Origin: Gonium pectorale
Taxonomy: Eukaryota; Chlorophyta; Chlorophyceae; Chlamydomonadales; Volvocaceae
Direction: 5' to 3'
DNA: 36,903 nucleotides
Assembly (NCBI GenBank): GCA_001584585.1
Contig: LSYV01000048.1
Span: 449,319 to 486,221, forward strand
Under the pieces are notes generated by a model that saw only the letters and a list, made by a program, of their open reading frames with translations, ran no database searches and had not been told where the DNA came from. The translations under genes and the position numbers were made by a program. Below, in pieces: positions 1 through 10,099 of this stretch (the stretch's first letter is position 1; each line of letters begins with the position of its first letter).

Positions 1-1
1 G

Positions 2-381
2 AACGTGCCTGTGGAGTGCCAGCCGTGTGCTGCCGAGCAGGTCACGACCAACGTGTGGCGCTATTGCTATCTGGACCACCTGCAACGCAGTCACCCGGAC
101 CACCTGACCAGCGCAGTAGTCGATGGCTCCCGTTGAGCCGGGAGGAGTTTGACGCTGTGCTGAAAGCAGGTGGCAGGGCTGCGGCCAGGGTCGCTGAGCT
201 GGCCAAGGGGGCTGCGCAGCTTGCTGAGCGCGCCTCGAGCTTCTGGCGGAACGTCATCGCGAACCCTGATCCCGCGGGCGAGCCTGAGGGTCCTGGGCAT
301 GATGGCACTGGCGGGAGTGGTGGGGGTGCTGGGCCTAGTGGTGGAGGGGGCCATCCGCAGGAGGGTAGCGTTGCTGGGTAG
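2..381 (+). pseudogene. Decayed 3' end of a C2H2/BED-like zinc-finger ORF
   Basis: The second forward frame, open from the left edge to a TGA at 134-136, reads CQPC, then 16 residues, then HLQRSHPD. That is a C-x2-C ... H-x4-H metal-binding pattern with a VWRYCYLDH segment. The first frame takes over near 120 with LPLSREEFDAVLKAG and a helix-rich, then Gly-rich, tail ending at the stop before 382. The two halves read like one protein broken by a one-base shift or an unseen splice. Similar C/H-finger endings occur in algal and fungal transposon-associated ORFs (for example KDZ-type elements), so a transposon remnant is my first guess, but the transposase core would lie outside the window. It could instead be the last exons of a host gene. 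Confidence 0.35.
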
Positions 382-1154
382 GCCCGTACCCCGACGCAGT
401 GCCTGACAATTGTACATATTTCTGTATATATCTAAATAGAGCTTGGCGAGAGCTTTCGAACGGTCCAATTCCCGTTAAAAAAGACTAAGTTTTGAGCGGT
501 GTACGACTTTGTCGTATGGTGTGTGCCGTACAAGTGTGCGCCGTACGGTCGGTCGGTCGTCGGTCCCTGACCCCTGCCAAGAAATGTATCATGGGGTCTA
601 CCAACAAATGTTGTACCCCCCCCCCCCCCTGGGTGGGCGGTAGGGTGCTTTACTGCTTTTGTGTGTCGCAATGCAGCTATGCAGGTGTCACAGATTTCTC
701 GCGGTTTCTCCAGGTACAGGCTAGCTGATTCGAAATGAATGGGTGTGCGAGGGGTGGGCGGGGCCGATGGCGCCTCTGGAATGTTGGGCGTGGCTAGGGT
801 TAGGGTTGTACGTGAGTGAGGGGGGAGCTGGGGGGGGGGAGAGGTCGGGGGTGTCTTGAAGGTTGCTTGGGCCGTGTTGAGATGGAACGACGAATACGAC
901 GTGGGCCGTGTGTGCGGGCTAACTTGCTGCCGAATGTGACGTGATACACTTCGGTCCATGCGGATGGGACACCGGGGAGCATCGTATGGTGTACGGCGCA
1001 TGAAAAGGCGTCCTGCTGGTCCAGCGTGTACTGAAGTGCACATAGAATGCCATGTTGATGACGCGACTTATATGATCTACTTATTGCAGTGTTTCCTTTT
1101 TACGTATGCAGCAGATTTTACAAAACGACAAACAGAAAAGAGGCCTCCCACCCA
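382..1154. other. Intergenic, no gene seen
   Basis: No convincing coding segment. It holds a 14-base C run at about 617-630, a 29-base stub (874-902) resembling the start of the dispersed repeat described below, and a two-unit TAGGGT stretch at 793-805 too short to be a telomere tract. Confidence 0.5.
874..902 (+). repeat. 5' stub of dispersed repeat family
   Basis: By eye it matches about 25 of 29 bases of the start of the repeat copy at 13826 (GTGTTGAAATGAAACGACGC type). It stops before the GAGCGTAAGCGC block. Probably an old truncated copy. Confidence 0.4.
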
Positions 1155-1167
1155 CCCACCATCGCCC
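1155..1167 (+). promoter_or_regulatory. Upstream sequence element of U5 snRNA gene, copy 1
   Basis: CCCACCATCGCCC lies 74 bases before the proposed RNA start. It resembles the plant snRNA upstream sequence element (RTCCCACATCG), which in plants sits about 70 bases upstream. The same 13 bases occur at the same distance in front of the second U5 gene (9578-9590), while much of the sequence between element and RNA start has diverged. That supports a functional promoter element. Confidence 0.6.
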
Positions 1168-1228
1168 TCACGGGGCATGAGCGGACATGCCCTGGTGTGG
1201 GGCCCGGAGCTCCACTCATATTACGTTG

Positions 1229-1344
1229 AGCGCTGAGCCGCACACGTCCTCTCATATCTCTTTCGCCTTTTACTAAAGAGATCAGCGGCTGCGGCTCACA
1301 GAGGCGCATATTGCCAATATTTGGGAGGTCTCTTGGCCTTCACC
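1229..1344 (+). ncRNA. U5 spliceosomal snRNA, copy 1
   Basis: The invariant U5 loop I sequence CGCCTTTTACT is present, held by an ATCTCTTT/AAAGAGAT stem (IL1 helix). An outer stem GAGCCGCA/TGCGGCTC encloses it. Downstream is an Sm-type site AATATTTGG, then a 3' hairpin GAGGTC-TCTT-GGCCTT. Order, spacing and length (about 116 nt) are those of U5 snRNA, the core of the U4/U6.U5 tri-snRNP that aligns exons during splicing. The 5' end is placed at the first base shared by both copies next to the outer stem and could be off by a few bases; the 3' end is placed at the end of the shared block. It differs from copy 2 at only two positions over this span. Confidence 0.9.
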
Positions 1345-2682
1345 CAGTACGAAATGCGTTGTGTTGATGCGACTCCTGTCCGATAGCCAAAGATGCAGTC
1401 ACGCAGCACACCCAAGAAGGTGCATCATCCCTGTGGGTTTGAGATGCGTTCCACCTTCCACGTCCCCTTCCGTAGTGCGCAGGCGGGGCTGCTGCCCGGG
1501 CGCATCCAAGTGCCGGTACTGCCGCCGCCACCACAACCACAACCACCGCCACCGCCGGCGGCGTGCTGATGCGTGCGTGCGGGCTGTGCGCGCTGCTGTC
1601 GGCCGCCGACCCGGGGGTGCCGTACAATACGCCGCAGAGGCCATGGCGGCGTCGCTGCCTCAGGGGCGCGGGTCGGACTAATGCCTCGAGATGAGGGCAT
1701 GGGCGTGTGTGTGTGGTGTTACATCTCCGGGCCGACGCTGGCCTGGGGCGCTACCCGCCCCAACGCAAGACCACCTCAACGCCGCGAGACGAGGGGTGTG
1801 GGGGAGGGGTGTGTGGTGTTGAAAAGGAAAACGCATACGACGAGCGTAAGCGCGAAAGTGATGGCGTCGGTGTAGGTGTGTGGTGTGTGTGGTGGGGGGG
1901 GGGGTCGGGCGGGGCGGGGCGTGTGGTGGGGGGGGACGCAATCGGGTGGGACAGGATTGAGTGGGTCCGGGGGACACGGGACTGGCGACGATGAGGTGCA
2001 CAGAAGGCGTGGATTCCGCTTCGTCGACTGTGTTTCCGATGGCGCGAAGTGGGCGGGTGGGGTAGCTGCATAGGGCTGGGCGGTTGGGCGGGTGGGTGGG
2101 GTGGAGGCGTGGAGCGGTCGGGCAAGTGCGTTCCCTCCGGGTCCCGTGTACGGCAAGTGACGTGGGCGCCGCGCGGGAGGGGCCGGCGGAGCAGTGCTGG
2201 CGCAGGCTGGCGCGGGGGGTGGGCGGCCGAAGCTTCCCACGCCCCGGGGAGGGGCGGCGAGGGCCATCGCCCGTGCCCGCCACCGCTCCGAGGCAATCGC
2301 CTGGTCGCACGCTTCTTACAGACACGGTGCGCCACACCAGCACCATCACGGCCCCCCGCAGAGCTACCTGCAGCATGCGGAGGTGTACGGGAGACGGCGG
2401 CCCGTGCCACGGCAACTACCAACTGACACGGCGTGCCAAACCCAAGGCAACCCACGTGCTCCCGGAACCCACGGAACGTACTACATCACGGAACCTATTA
2501 TCTCCTAACACGCGCTTGTCTAATAGCCGTTGGGCGCCGACGCGCTTGAGTCCAAGAAGCCGGCATGAAAACTTCGAATCGGTGTCGCACCACATGGACT
2601 CCTCAAAGTCTTACCGAACCCAGAGACCCAATACCCAATAGGCTGCCGCCTACCCCCTGCCCGTCCCCTCGCCCCGCCCCGC
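1345..2682. other. Mostly non-coding, GT-rich, with one repeat copy
   Basis: Contains a dispersed repeat copy at 1816-1876 followed by GT/G-rich low-complexity DNA to about 2110. A segment at 2360-2450, after a CCCCGCAG acceptor-like sequence, reads SYLQHAEVYGRRRPVPRQL in frame 1 and might be an upstream exon of the next gene. I could not link it by a clean donor, so it is not annotated as coding. Confidence 0.35.
1816..1876 (+). repeat. Dispersed repeat family, truncated copy
   Basis: It starts with GTGTTGAAAAGGAAAACG and includes GAGCGTAAGCGCGAAAG and TGATGGCGTCGGTGTAGG, essentially identical to the first 60 bases of the copies at 20013 and 22135. The remainder of the element is replaced by GT-rich sequence. 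Confidence 0.85.
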
Positions 2683-3468
2683 AAGAAGCTGGCCACGGAG
2701 CTGCGGGACAACGACGAGGAGCCGTCCTACCCGCTGCTGCCCACCAAGGCACCGCAGCCACCGCCGCCGCCGGGACGTGGTACCCCACTGATACTACCTG
2801 GTGGTTAGACTGGGTTTCCCTGAGTCGGGGGCACTAAAACGCTGCATTATTATTGCCCCAACGGTAGGCTAAGGTGGCCGCTGCGGCGGCGGGGCCTGGG
2901 CCAGGCAGCGCTTCTGCCGCCGCCGTCGCCTCCGCAGGCCGCGCAAGAGCACCATCAGCGGCAGCCGGCCCCAGCGGAAAGGCGGCTGCTGCGACCCCAC
3001 CCCCCAGCGTCGCCGTCCACGGCGGCGTCGATGGAGTCCGGGCCAGGGAGAGGACCAGGCGGGGTCAAGGTGGACTGCGAAGGGAGACCCGTGAAGGGGA
3101 TCCACATGATGCTCCCTCTGCCGCCGGACGTGTCGCGACCCACGGGTCCGTCGGCAGCGACGGTACCGTCAGACGCTAGTGGTGGCGCCGGCGGCCTGGC
3201 TGTAGAGGTGGCAGGACGGAGCATGTTTATCCGCTGCCAGGGTCATCCCGAGCTAACTGTCCCGCTGCTCTTCGCAGCGTTGGCCCACGGCGCCGCCGCG
3301 TCACCGGACGTCCAGCCGCCGGGGGCTCCCGGCGCGCTGTTCACAATCACCGTACGGCTGCCGCACAAGTCATCGGACACGCACCTGGCCGACACGCAGG
3401 CGCAGACGCCGCTGTCGTTTGGGCAGCTCAGCTTCGCGAGCTGCGCGCTGCTGGAGCTGGAGCCGTGA
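2683..3468 (+). CDS. Unrecognised protein, 3' exons
   Basis: I do not recognise this protein. One likely exon at 2683-2776 reads KKLATELRDNDEEPSYPLL followed by a PQPPPPPG tract and a GTGGTA donor. The last exon, in the same frame, opens somewhere between 2868 and 2938 (a TCCGCAG acceptor precedes 2938). It runs through an EHHQRQPAPAERRLL stretch to VKVDCEGRPVKGIHMMLPL, GLAVEVAGRSMFIRCQGHPE, and an ITVRLPHKS ... SFGQLSFASCALLELEP tail before TGA at 3466-3468. The tail looks like a compact folded domain rather than low complexity. The join between the two exons is not phase-matched with the sites I can see, so an exon or the true start is missing. Support for real coding comes from a degenerate second copy at 8497-8845 that keeps the same conserved peptide blocks. 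Confidence 0.5.
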
Positions 3469-5143
3469 TGCGTGATGCGAGGAGCCGCTGGGGCGAACGT
3501 TCGCACAGACCAGCGCCAGGTCGCACGTACTTCTGCTGCTGCTGGGGGGTAGAGGGTTGGAAGGCATTCTCAGTAGAGAAGCCCTGGGGCGCATACGGCT
3601 CCCGACCGATAACAACTGGCTGAGCGCTGAGGGTGGAAGGGAGGGGCCAGGGTCCCCGGTGAGCGCATTCCCGGAGCGTATGCCCGATGCTGCTGCTGGG
3701 GGGGAGCGGGCGGGATGTTCGTGGTTGTGGTGCTTGGCTTCCGTGCCGTCTGTGTGTGTGGTGGGGGGGGGTCGTCTGGGCATCCTGTGGGCTTGTGAGC
3801 CGGGAAAGGTGCTGTAGTGGGGAGTTGTAGCATGGTCAGGGGTAAAACGGGGGATTGTGGCCAGGGCTGGTGGAGTGCCTCGCGGCGACGCGCAAGGGAG
3901 GGCTGCTCGCCGCTGCAGCTGCCTTGCTTTCGTGCCGGGGCCGTGGGGCGCGTGGACGTCAGTTGCTGGTGCCTAGGGCCCAGGCTTACGTTCATCCAGG
4001 CCGCTCCCATAACTGTTTCGCTCCAGCCACCCGTTGCCTGCGGATTGACTGCCCATGGCCCAAGAACTGGCGCCAGAGCTGTCTTATTAGGTGAGGCCTC
4101 GGGCTAGGGGCCTGGGCCGTGGTGACTTCTGGGTGCCGGGTGTGGTGCAGCGACGGAGACATGTTCATTTGGCGGCGCTGCCGTTCATTTTTCTGGCACA
4201 GATACTGTGCCCCGGCTGAGCGCAGAACTGCGTGAATAGCTCTGCGGTGTGGCGGACGAACGCACCCTTGGCTTGGGCTGCTGGGAGGGGTCACCTGGTG
4301 AAACCCGTGCTTCCATGCTGCCCAAGCCCTGCACAACTCCCCAATCTTCGCGGCGCAATGCTCGCTAGAATGCTGATAGGCCGCTCCGGATGGGCAGCGT
4401 GGGTGCTTGGATGTTGCTTGCAGAATGTGGTGGGGTGGTACATGTTGGCCCTCGTGCCACCGCCGAGGCCTTGGTAAGCGGGCAGGCACCCACGGTAGCA
4501 GGGCTGTGTGTGCATGGTGCATGGTACGCTTGCGCGTTGACTCGGTGGGTTGGCGCACGCGGTGGGCATGCGTACGTGCCATCCGTGCAACGGCGGCGGC
4601 AGAGGGTGGTTGCAGCACTTCTCTGCCGCCTGTCCTCGCTGTGGCAACGATGGCCATTCGGTGTGGCCCCCACTCACTTCACTGCATCCATGCCGCCGGC
4701 AAGCACCAGCCCGCCAGTAACGGTCCGCGCCTGCGTGCAGTGAGGGTTGGGCTGATCCAACAACTGCGTGCAGGCCCTGCGTGCAGCAGCGCGGGAAGCT
4801 GATCTGCTCGAGTCGTGCACCCCACCCACAGCCCCCCTAACACTCCCATCGCATCGCACCTGGACTTGCGGCACGGGGCCGGGGGATGGACCCGGGCGTG
4901 GACTACACGCAAGTACGGCCCGGCCCCCGACATACGTCGGCCCGACTATAGTGCGAAGGCATCACACCGCCGCCAACTCACTCTTACAGTCCATCCCTGT
5001 TGTCACATCCCACTGTCAATCCCCTGCGCAGTGACTGAGCGCTCCGGCATTTAATTTTCTCGCACCTTCAAACGTGACGGTGTGGGTCTTTGCCTGCGAA
5101 TAGCATCAGAGCCTGATCTGGATCGAAGCATTACAGGATCGTG
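3469..5143. other. Intergenic, no gene seen
   Basis: Both strands have open frames but only with composition typical of GC-rich non-coding DNA. No family motif, repeat of this window or RNA structure was recognised. Confidence 0.4.
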
Positions 5144-7065
5144 ATGGCGCAGCAGCAGCCTTCGGCGGTTTCGACGCGGCATCATTGGTCCTTCCGCGTG
5201 TGGCCGCACCTGCTCCCGGAGCTTGCGGACAGCATCGTGGGCTGCCTGGACCGCAATGAGGTTTCAGGAACCTTTCGCCATCTCAACAAGGCCACGGCGG
5301 AGCACCCCCGCACCACACCACCATCCATCTCTCGGAGCCGGTGCCGCCCCACGCCTTCGCGGCGCACTGGCTCGTGCCCCGCGCTACGCGGGAGCTGACG
5401 CGGGAGCGGCGCAAGAAGCTGGTGCGCCTCGTGGCGGCCAGCGGCGTGCTGCCCAACCTGGAGGTGGCACTGCAGGCGGCAGGTCTCACAGGGGCAGCTA
5501 CTGTGGCCTTCGAAGCAGCGGCCGGCGCGGGCACCTCTCGATGTGCCAATGGCTCTGGGACCACATCCGCTCCCGCACGGAGGACCTCTATATCCCGGGC
5601 CGTACATGTGACGCATGGGCCGCGGCTGCTGGTGCGGGCCACCGGCACGTGTGCGAGTGGCTGCTGGCGGTGGATAGCGATGCAAGGCTCACTGGGGCGG
5701 TCAATGCATCCGCGAGAGGTGGTCACGCCGACCTTGCGGAGTGGCTAGGGGGCTTCAATTTCAGCGACAATGCCTATGAGTACCTGCGCGATGTGACCCA
5801 CGGCTGCGACCTGCCCACCCTCCAGCGCGCCTGGCCTTGCTGTGTGGCGTTCCTGGACTTCGACACAAAAGAAGGCTTGATCTCCTCCGCGGCCGGCAGA
5901 CCCACCCCAGACTGGGCCGCCAAGGTGGAGTGGATGGTGGCGCAGGGCTGCCCGCGGAGCGATGAGGCGGCCGACGCGGCCGCCTGCCTGCCCAACAATG
6001 ACGGCGAGGCGCTGGCCCGCCTGACCTGGCTGCGGGGGCGGGGGTACCCGGTGCATGTGCGCGCGGTGCATGCTGCCGCCCACAGCGGCAACACTGCGGC
6101 ACTGCTGTACCTGCTGGCGGAGGTATCAAATGGAGCCCTCGACCGGGAGAGGGAGAATGCAGTGTGTGGTGCAGTGGAGGATGGGCACCTGGCGGCGCTG
6201 CAGGCCCTGCACACGGCCGGCTGGACCATAGTGCAGCTCCCTGAGCATTCTACCGTCCGGGCAGCAAGGGGCGGGCACCTGCACGTGCTGGCCTGGCTGC
6301 TGGACACGCTGGACCCAGAGGCCGTGGTGCTGAACGCGCAGCTCTTCAGCGCCGCTGCCAAGTCGGGCAACATGGAGCTGCTGGTGTGGCTGCGGCAGCG
6401 CGGCTGCCCCTGGGACAGCACCGCCTACTTGGGGGCGGCGGAGGCGGGCTGGGAGGCGGCGCTGGAGTGGCTGGTGGAGCAGGGCTGCCCCATGGAGGTA
6501 AAGTGGGAGTCAGGGCCTTCAGGTGACGGGCACTGCATGGTCATGACAGTGCGTGACAGTAATGGTTCACGCCGGGGCCTGCTGCGTTTGCACCACTGTC
6601 CCCAAAGCAACAGACCTACTCAAACGTGTATATATGTCTATAGCCCAGCGACGGGAAAAATATAGGGAAAAATATATTGTTACAGGTATAGGGTTGAGGC
6701 TCAACAAACTTTTAATGGCCACAGTGCAACCCTGCCGGCCCAGCACCACCGTGCAGGATAGCGAAATGCCGTATATCAAGGCCTGCGACAACGGCGACCT
6801 GGCCACGGCGCGCTGCCTGCGGCGGCTGGGCGTGCCCTGGGGCCCGGAAGGGAAAGTCTTCTCTGCCGCAGCCTGGGAAAACTATCAGACGGCTCCGCTT
6901 CCCCTGCTGCGCTGGCTGCTGCTGGAGGAGGACTGTCCCGTGGACCTCGAGGCTGCCAAGAAGAGTGCGGCGGAGTGGGGCAGTGTAAGGCCCAAATGGT
7001 CGGCCAAGGTGCTGGAGCTGCTGGAGGTGGTAGGGTACCGCAGCAGGCAGCCGCAGCGCCGCTAG
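5144..7065 (+). pseudogene. F-box-like ankyrin-repeat protein with two frameshifts
   Basis: The ATG at 5144 opens an F-box-like start (LLPELADSIVGCLDRNEV, then FRHLNKATAEH). The protein continues in a second frame from about 5315 (IHLSEPVPPHAFAAHW ... NLEVALQAAG) and a third from about 5530 (GHLSMCQWLWDH). Ankyrin-type units follow, such as GAVEDGHLAALQALH, VRAARGGHLHVLAWLL, AAAKSGNMELLVWLRQRGCP and GAAEAGWEAALEWLVEQGCP. A GAG/GTAAAG donor after 6497 joins in phase to 6757 after GTGCAG, giving DSEMPYIKACDNGDLATARC and a stop at 7063-7065. Total is about 554 codons. This matches a large Chlamydomonas ankyrin family whose members probably recruit substrates through repeat surfaces; that role is inference. 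Each shift is about one base in a C- or G-rich run, so sequencing indels are as likely as pseudogenisation. Everything after 5530, including the splice, is intact. Confidence 0.7.
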
Positions 7066-8422
7066 ATCAGATCTGCTCCCCTCTAAAGCACGCATCATTG
7101 GTCTGGGTACCAAGGCCATCAAGCAAGGAGAGGGGGGGGGCGGATGGATGAGGAGGTGCTGCGGCTGCTGGGCCGCCATTGCTAGCAACAGAGTGGCGGT
7201 GTCTTAAGCCACCCATATGCTGGCAGAACGTTGTTCCAGGCCGCGGGTGGAGGCGGGGGGTGGGTTTGTGTTGTACACGGCAACGTGTCTGTCCGCTGCA
7301 GCGGGGGTAAATTGTTAGGAAGGGCGGTTGTGGAAATGCAGGAGTTGGGGAGGACTAATGAAGAAGGGGAACGAGACGTGTCGCAGACACCGAACTGCAT
7401 ACAAAATGGACGAGCTTGTGATGGTCTCGATGAAAATGGGGAGGGGAGCGAGTTGCAGGCAGGCAAGTGCATGCTTTGAGCTGGCGGCCCGGTTCATATG
7501 AGGAATGCGCTCTGAGGAAGGCAGGAAGGCGGGCAGGCAGAATACAGCACCTGTTCCCCAAATGGACGGGCGGATGGGGTGTGCCACACACCTGTCTTAG
7601 TGAGGGTGTGTGCGCGTGCCTTAGTACCCAGCAGGACGGGCTGGCATAGCTGGCAGCTCTGTCTTCCAGATGGGTGGACGGCCCGCACGCATATGGCGTT
7701 ACCTACCGTGCGTACGTGCTCATGATGATGCTAACAGCATGCACCGGGGTTGCTTGGTTACTGTGTGTACTATCTATGTGTACGGAGATGTCGTAGGAGC
7801 CGTACATTGCACAATCTTCACATCTTCGCCTGCAATGGAATGAGTGTGGAGCTGAGGGCAAGGGAGACGAGAGAGGCCCCCCAGGTTGGGGTAGTAAGGG
7901 CTGGGATGGACGGAGGGGCGCACCCAGACGTGCAGTGATGCAGATAGAAGAATAGGTTGGATGGAGAGAGGTGTCGCGAATCTGGGGCCGGAGCGATAAA
8001 TTCAGCGGCGGGGCTCGCCTTACAGGTCGGGTGTCCGGCGGGGCAATGGCCTCACTCGGCCAGCCCCCCCCCATGCAGGACAACCTTGCCCGTTTGCTTA
8101 CTTGCACACCCTACCTGCACCCACACCATTGCGGAGCCGCCCACAGGACGACGCAGACGCTGGAGTGCTGACGTGGTGGTGGGTGGTGGTGGTTGCTGGA
8201 ACTAATGAAGTCCATGGCAATGATATAGATACTCGTTCTGGTAGGTGCTGCCGAGTACGTGGTGGGTGGTCGCTTCAATTCTTCCTTGTGTTTCCTTTGG
8301 CAGTTGTTGTAAGTGTTGTTCGTCAGCTCCTGCCCCGCCCTTGCAGCCGAGCCAGTGCCATCGGCAGCAGAAGGCCGTCATCATGCATCACAGTCCCATT
8401 AGCTTAGCTATGCCATAGCGGG
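7066..8422. other. Intergenic, no gene seen
   Basis: Lower-complexity sequence with scattered G runs. I found no coding exon chain, RNA gene or repeat copy here. Confidence 0.4.
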
Positions 8423-8481
8423 ACGTGGGCAGCGAGTTGGCCTGGCTACGGCAGCACGGCTGGCCCTGCTGGGGCAGCGGT
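8423..8481 (+). repeat. Degenerate ankyrin-unit fragment
   Basis: It reads SELAWLRQHGWPCWG. At DNA level the stretch TGGCTACGGCAGCACGGCTG aligns with 6371-6425 of the ankyrin gene (about 23 of 26 bases over its core). No flanking ankyrin units are present, so this is a captured or decayed fragment rather than a gene. Confidence 0.45.
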
Positions 8482-8496
8482 CGGTTGAAGTGTATC

Positions 8497-8845
8497 TGCC
8501 GCTGCAGGACGCTGGATTCGCAACGACCCACGGGTCCTTTGACAGCAAGAGCCGTCAGGCGGCGGTGTAGGGCCACCACCGGCCTGGCCGTTGAGGTGGC
8601 AGGTTTTTGTTTTCTGTGGAAAGGTTACGGGCGGAGAGGCGAGAAAGGGTGCGGACAACGGGAGGGACAGGCAGCCCTCCCGTGATGAGATAGAACCACG
8701 TAGGGGGGGGGGCTTGAAGCCTCTTCGTCCGCCGCACGCCCGCCGGGGCATCCTGAGCTGATCGTCCCAGCGCACCGTTTAGGCTCGTCGTACAACTGCC
8801 GTACATACTATTTCGTGCAGCTGGCCGACATTCGCATCGCTTGGC
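8497..8845 (+). pseudogene. Degenerate partial copy of the 2683-3468 gene
   Basis: Blocks shared with 3118-3390 occur in the same order. CGACCCACGGGTCC is common to both. GGCCTGGCCGTTGAGGTGGC (peptide GLAVEVAG) matches the parent. GGGCATCCTGAGCTGATCGT encodes GHPELIV against GHPELTV in the parent. CTGGCCGACATTCGCA matches CTGGCCGACACGCA. A block of roughly 130 bases near 8605-8735 separates GLAVEVAG from GHPEL and is absent from the parent copy. It could be an intron lost from the parent or an insertion. Frame is broken between blocks, so the copy is probably dead. Confidence 0.6.
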
Positions 8846-9577
8846 AAGTTGGCGGCCGTTTCGGGTACAGAGGGCAACAACAGCTCAAGAACGGTGCGCC
8901 CAGCGGGTCCTGCACGGCGTGGATGGATTCATCAATAGGGATTCATGTGAGGGCAACGTGGGGCCGCTGGCTGCAGCGGGATGTTGGGCGTGGCTCCCCA
9001 CAGCCGGTCTTTGGCATGTCAAACTTAGCCAATTGGCATGGGTTCTGGTTGGCTCGTAACGGGAGTGGCAATGCTGGAAACAAACATCCCATCCCTGCCG
9101 TCAGAGAGGTACATGAGGGCTGCCCTGCGCCACCACCTGCGCCAGTTAATCACTAGGTGGCTAGGTCGGCTGGGTCCGGCGCCGCTCTATCTTCGGCTGG
9201 AAGAAGCCGTGAAGGCTTGTCGTGTGCGAGCGAGGGGTGGGCGAGGGGGTAGGGGGCTGCTGGTAATGGGGGCGGAAATCGCGGCGGAATGGCTTGAAGG
9301 TGGGGCCAGGCGTGCGTGCGTGCGCGCTGACTAGCTACTAGCTACTAGGAGTGACATTTGGAGGAGCATTACACCCTCCGTCGAGACGGATGGAACGCTG
9401 GGGAGATTACATGTACGGCGCATCGGGGGTTTTGCCGCTTGTCCTGTTACATGGACCGGGTGCGGCTGCAGTGCAAGTGCAACGTCTGTCGAGATGCCGC
9501 CTGAGTTTGATGCCTGACTATATGTTTGTACCAGCATGTATCAAGTCCAACTTCAAGTCGGAAGGAGTGGCCTCGAA

Positions 9578-9590
9578 CCCACCATCGCCC
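9578..9590 (+). promoter_or_regulatory. Upstream sequence element of U5 snRNA gene, copy 2
   Basis: CCCACCATCGCCC again lies 74 bases before the RNA start, as in copy 1. The flanking CACGGGGCATGAGCGGACA block is also kept. No TATA-like box at the usual plant position near -30 is shared by the two copies. Confidence 0.6.
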
Positions 9591-9651
9591 CCACGGGGCA
9601 TGAGCGGACAGGCCCTGGTGTGGGGGACCGAGCCCCACACAATAGTCGTCA

Positions 9652-9767
9652 AGCGCTGAGCCGCACACGTCCTCTCATATCTCTTTCGCCTTTTACTAAA
9701 GAGATCAGCGGTTGCGGCTCACAGAGGCGCATATTGCAAATATTTGGGAGGTCTCTTGGCCTTCACC
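9652..9767 (+). ncRNA. U5 spliceosomal snRNA, copy 2
   Basis: Same elements as copy 1: outer stem, ATCTCTTT/AAAGAGAT stem with loop CGCCTTTTACT, Sm site AAATATTTGG and 3' hairpin. Only two base differences from copy 1 are seen, both outside the stems and the Sm core: C to T just before the TGCGGCTC arm, and C to A just before the Sm site. The two copies align without a gap over 190 bases including 74 upstream bases. The upstream half has many more differences than the RNA itself, which argues that both are under selection. Confidence 0.88.
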
Positions 9768-9949
9768 TAATTCCAAACCGTGTGCATAATGAAGGGAGTC
9801 GGAAGAGAGCCCAATGCCCAACCAGCCTAAGCTGCCAGATGCAATGTACACACATAGGGCTGTCTCCTTGTGGGTAGCGAGCGATGTCTGGATACCGTCC
9901 CGTACCTACAGGGTGTTTGTTGCCGCTGTCCTGGCAGCGGTGGCGCACC

Positions 9950-10045
9950 GGTTGTATCCAGTGCCCAGTGCCGCCGCCATGTAGCGGCCCGCCACCGTAC
10001 GGTTGCTGAAAGGCGGCCGCCGTTACACCGGCGGCCGCTGGTTAA
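9950..10045. repeat. Degenerate copy of NAF1-like last exon
   Basis: CCGCCGCCATGTAGCGGCCC and CCACCGTACGGTTG align with 11016-11070 in the last exon of the minus-strand gene (CCGCCGCCATGCGGCGGCCC, CCGCCGTACGGTTGG), roughly 45 of 54 bases. The match resumes at CGGCCGCTGGT after a palindrome-rich insert around 10015-10035. No reading frame survives on either strand. Confidence 0.45.
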
Positions 10046-10099
10046 CTATATAATGTCCCTTGCGTAGGTTGCGTTGTCGTTTGCGGCAGCGTAGGTGGG

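Noticed and set aside
793..805. TAGGGTTAGGGTT telomere-like string
   Set aside because: Only two units and no flanking array; too short to mean an interstitial telomere.
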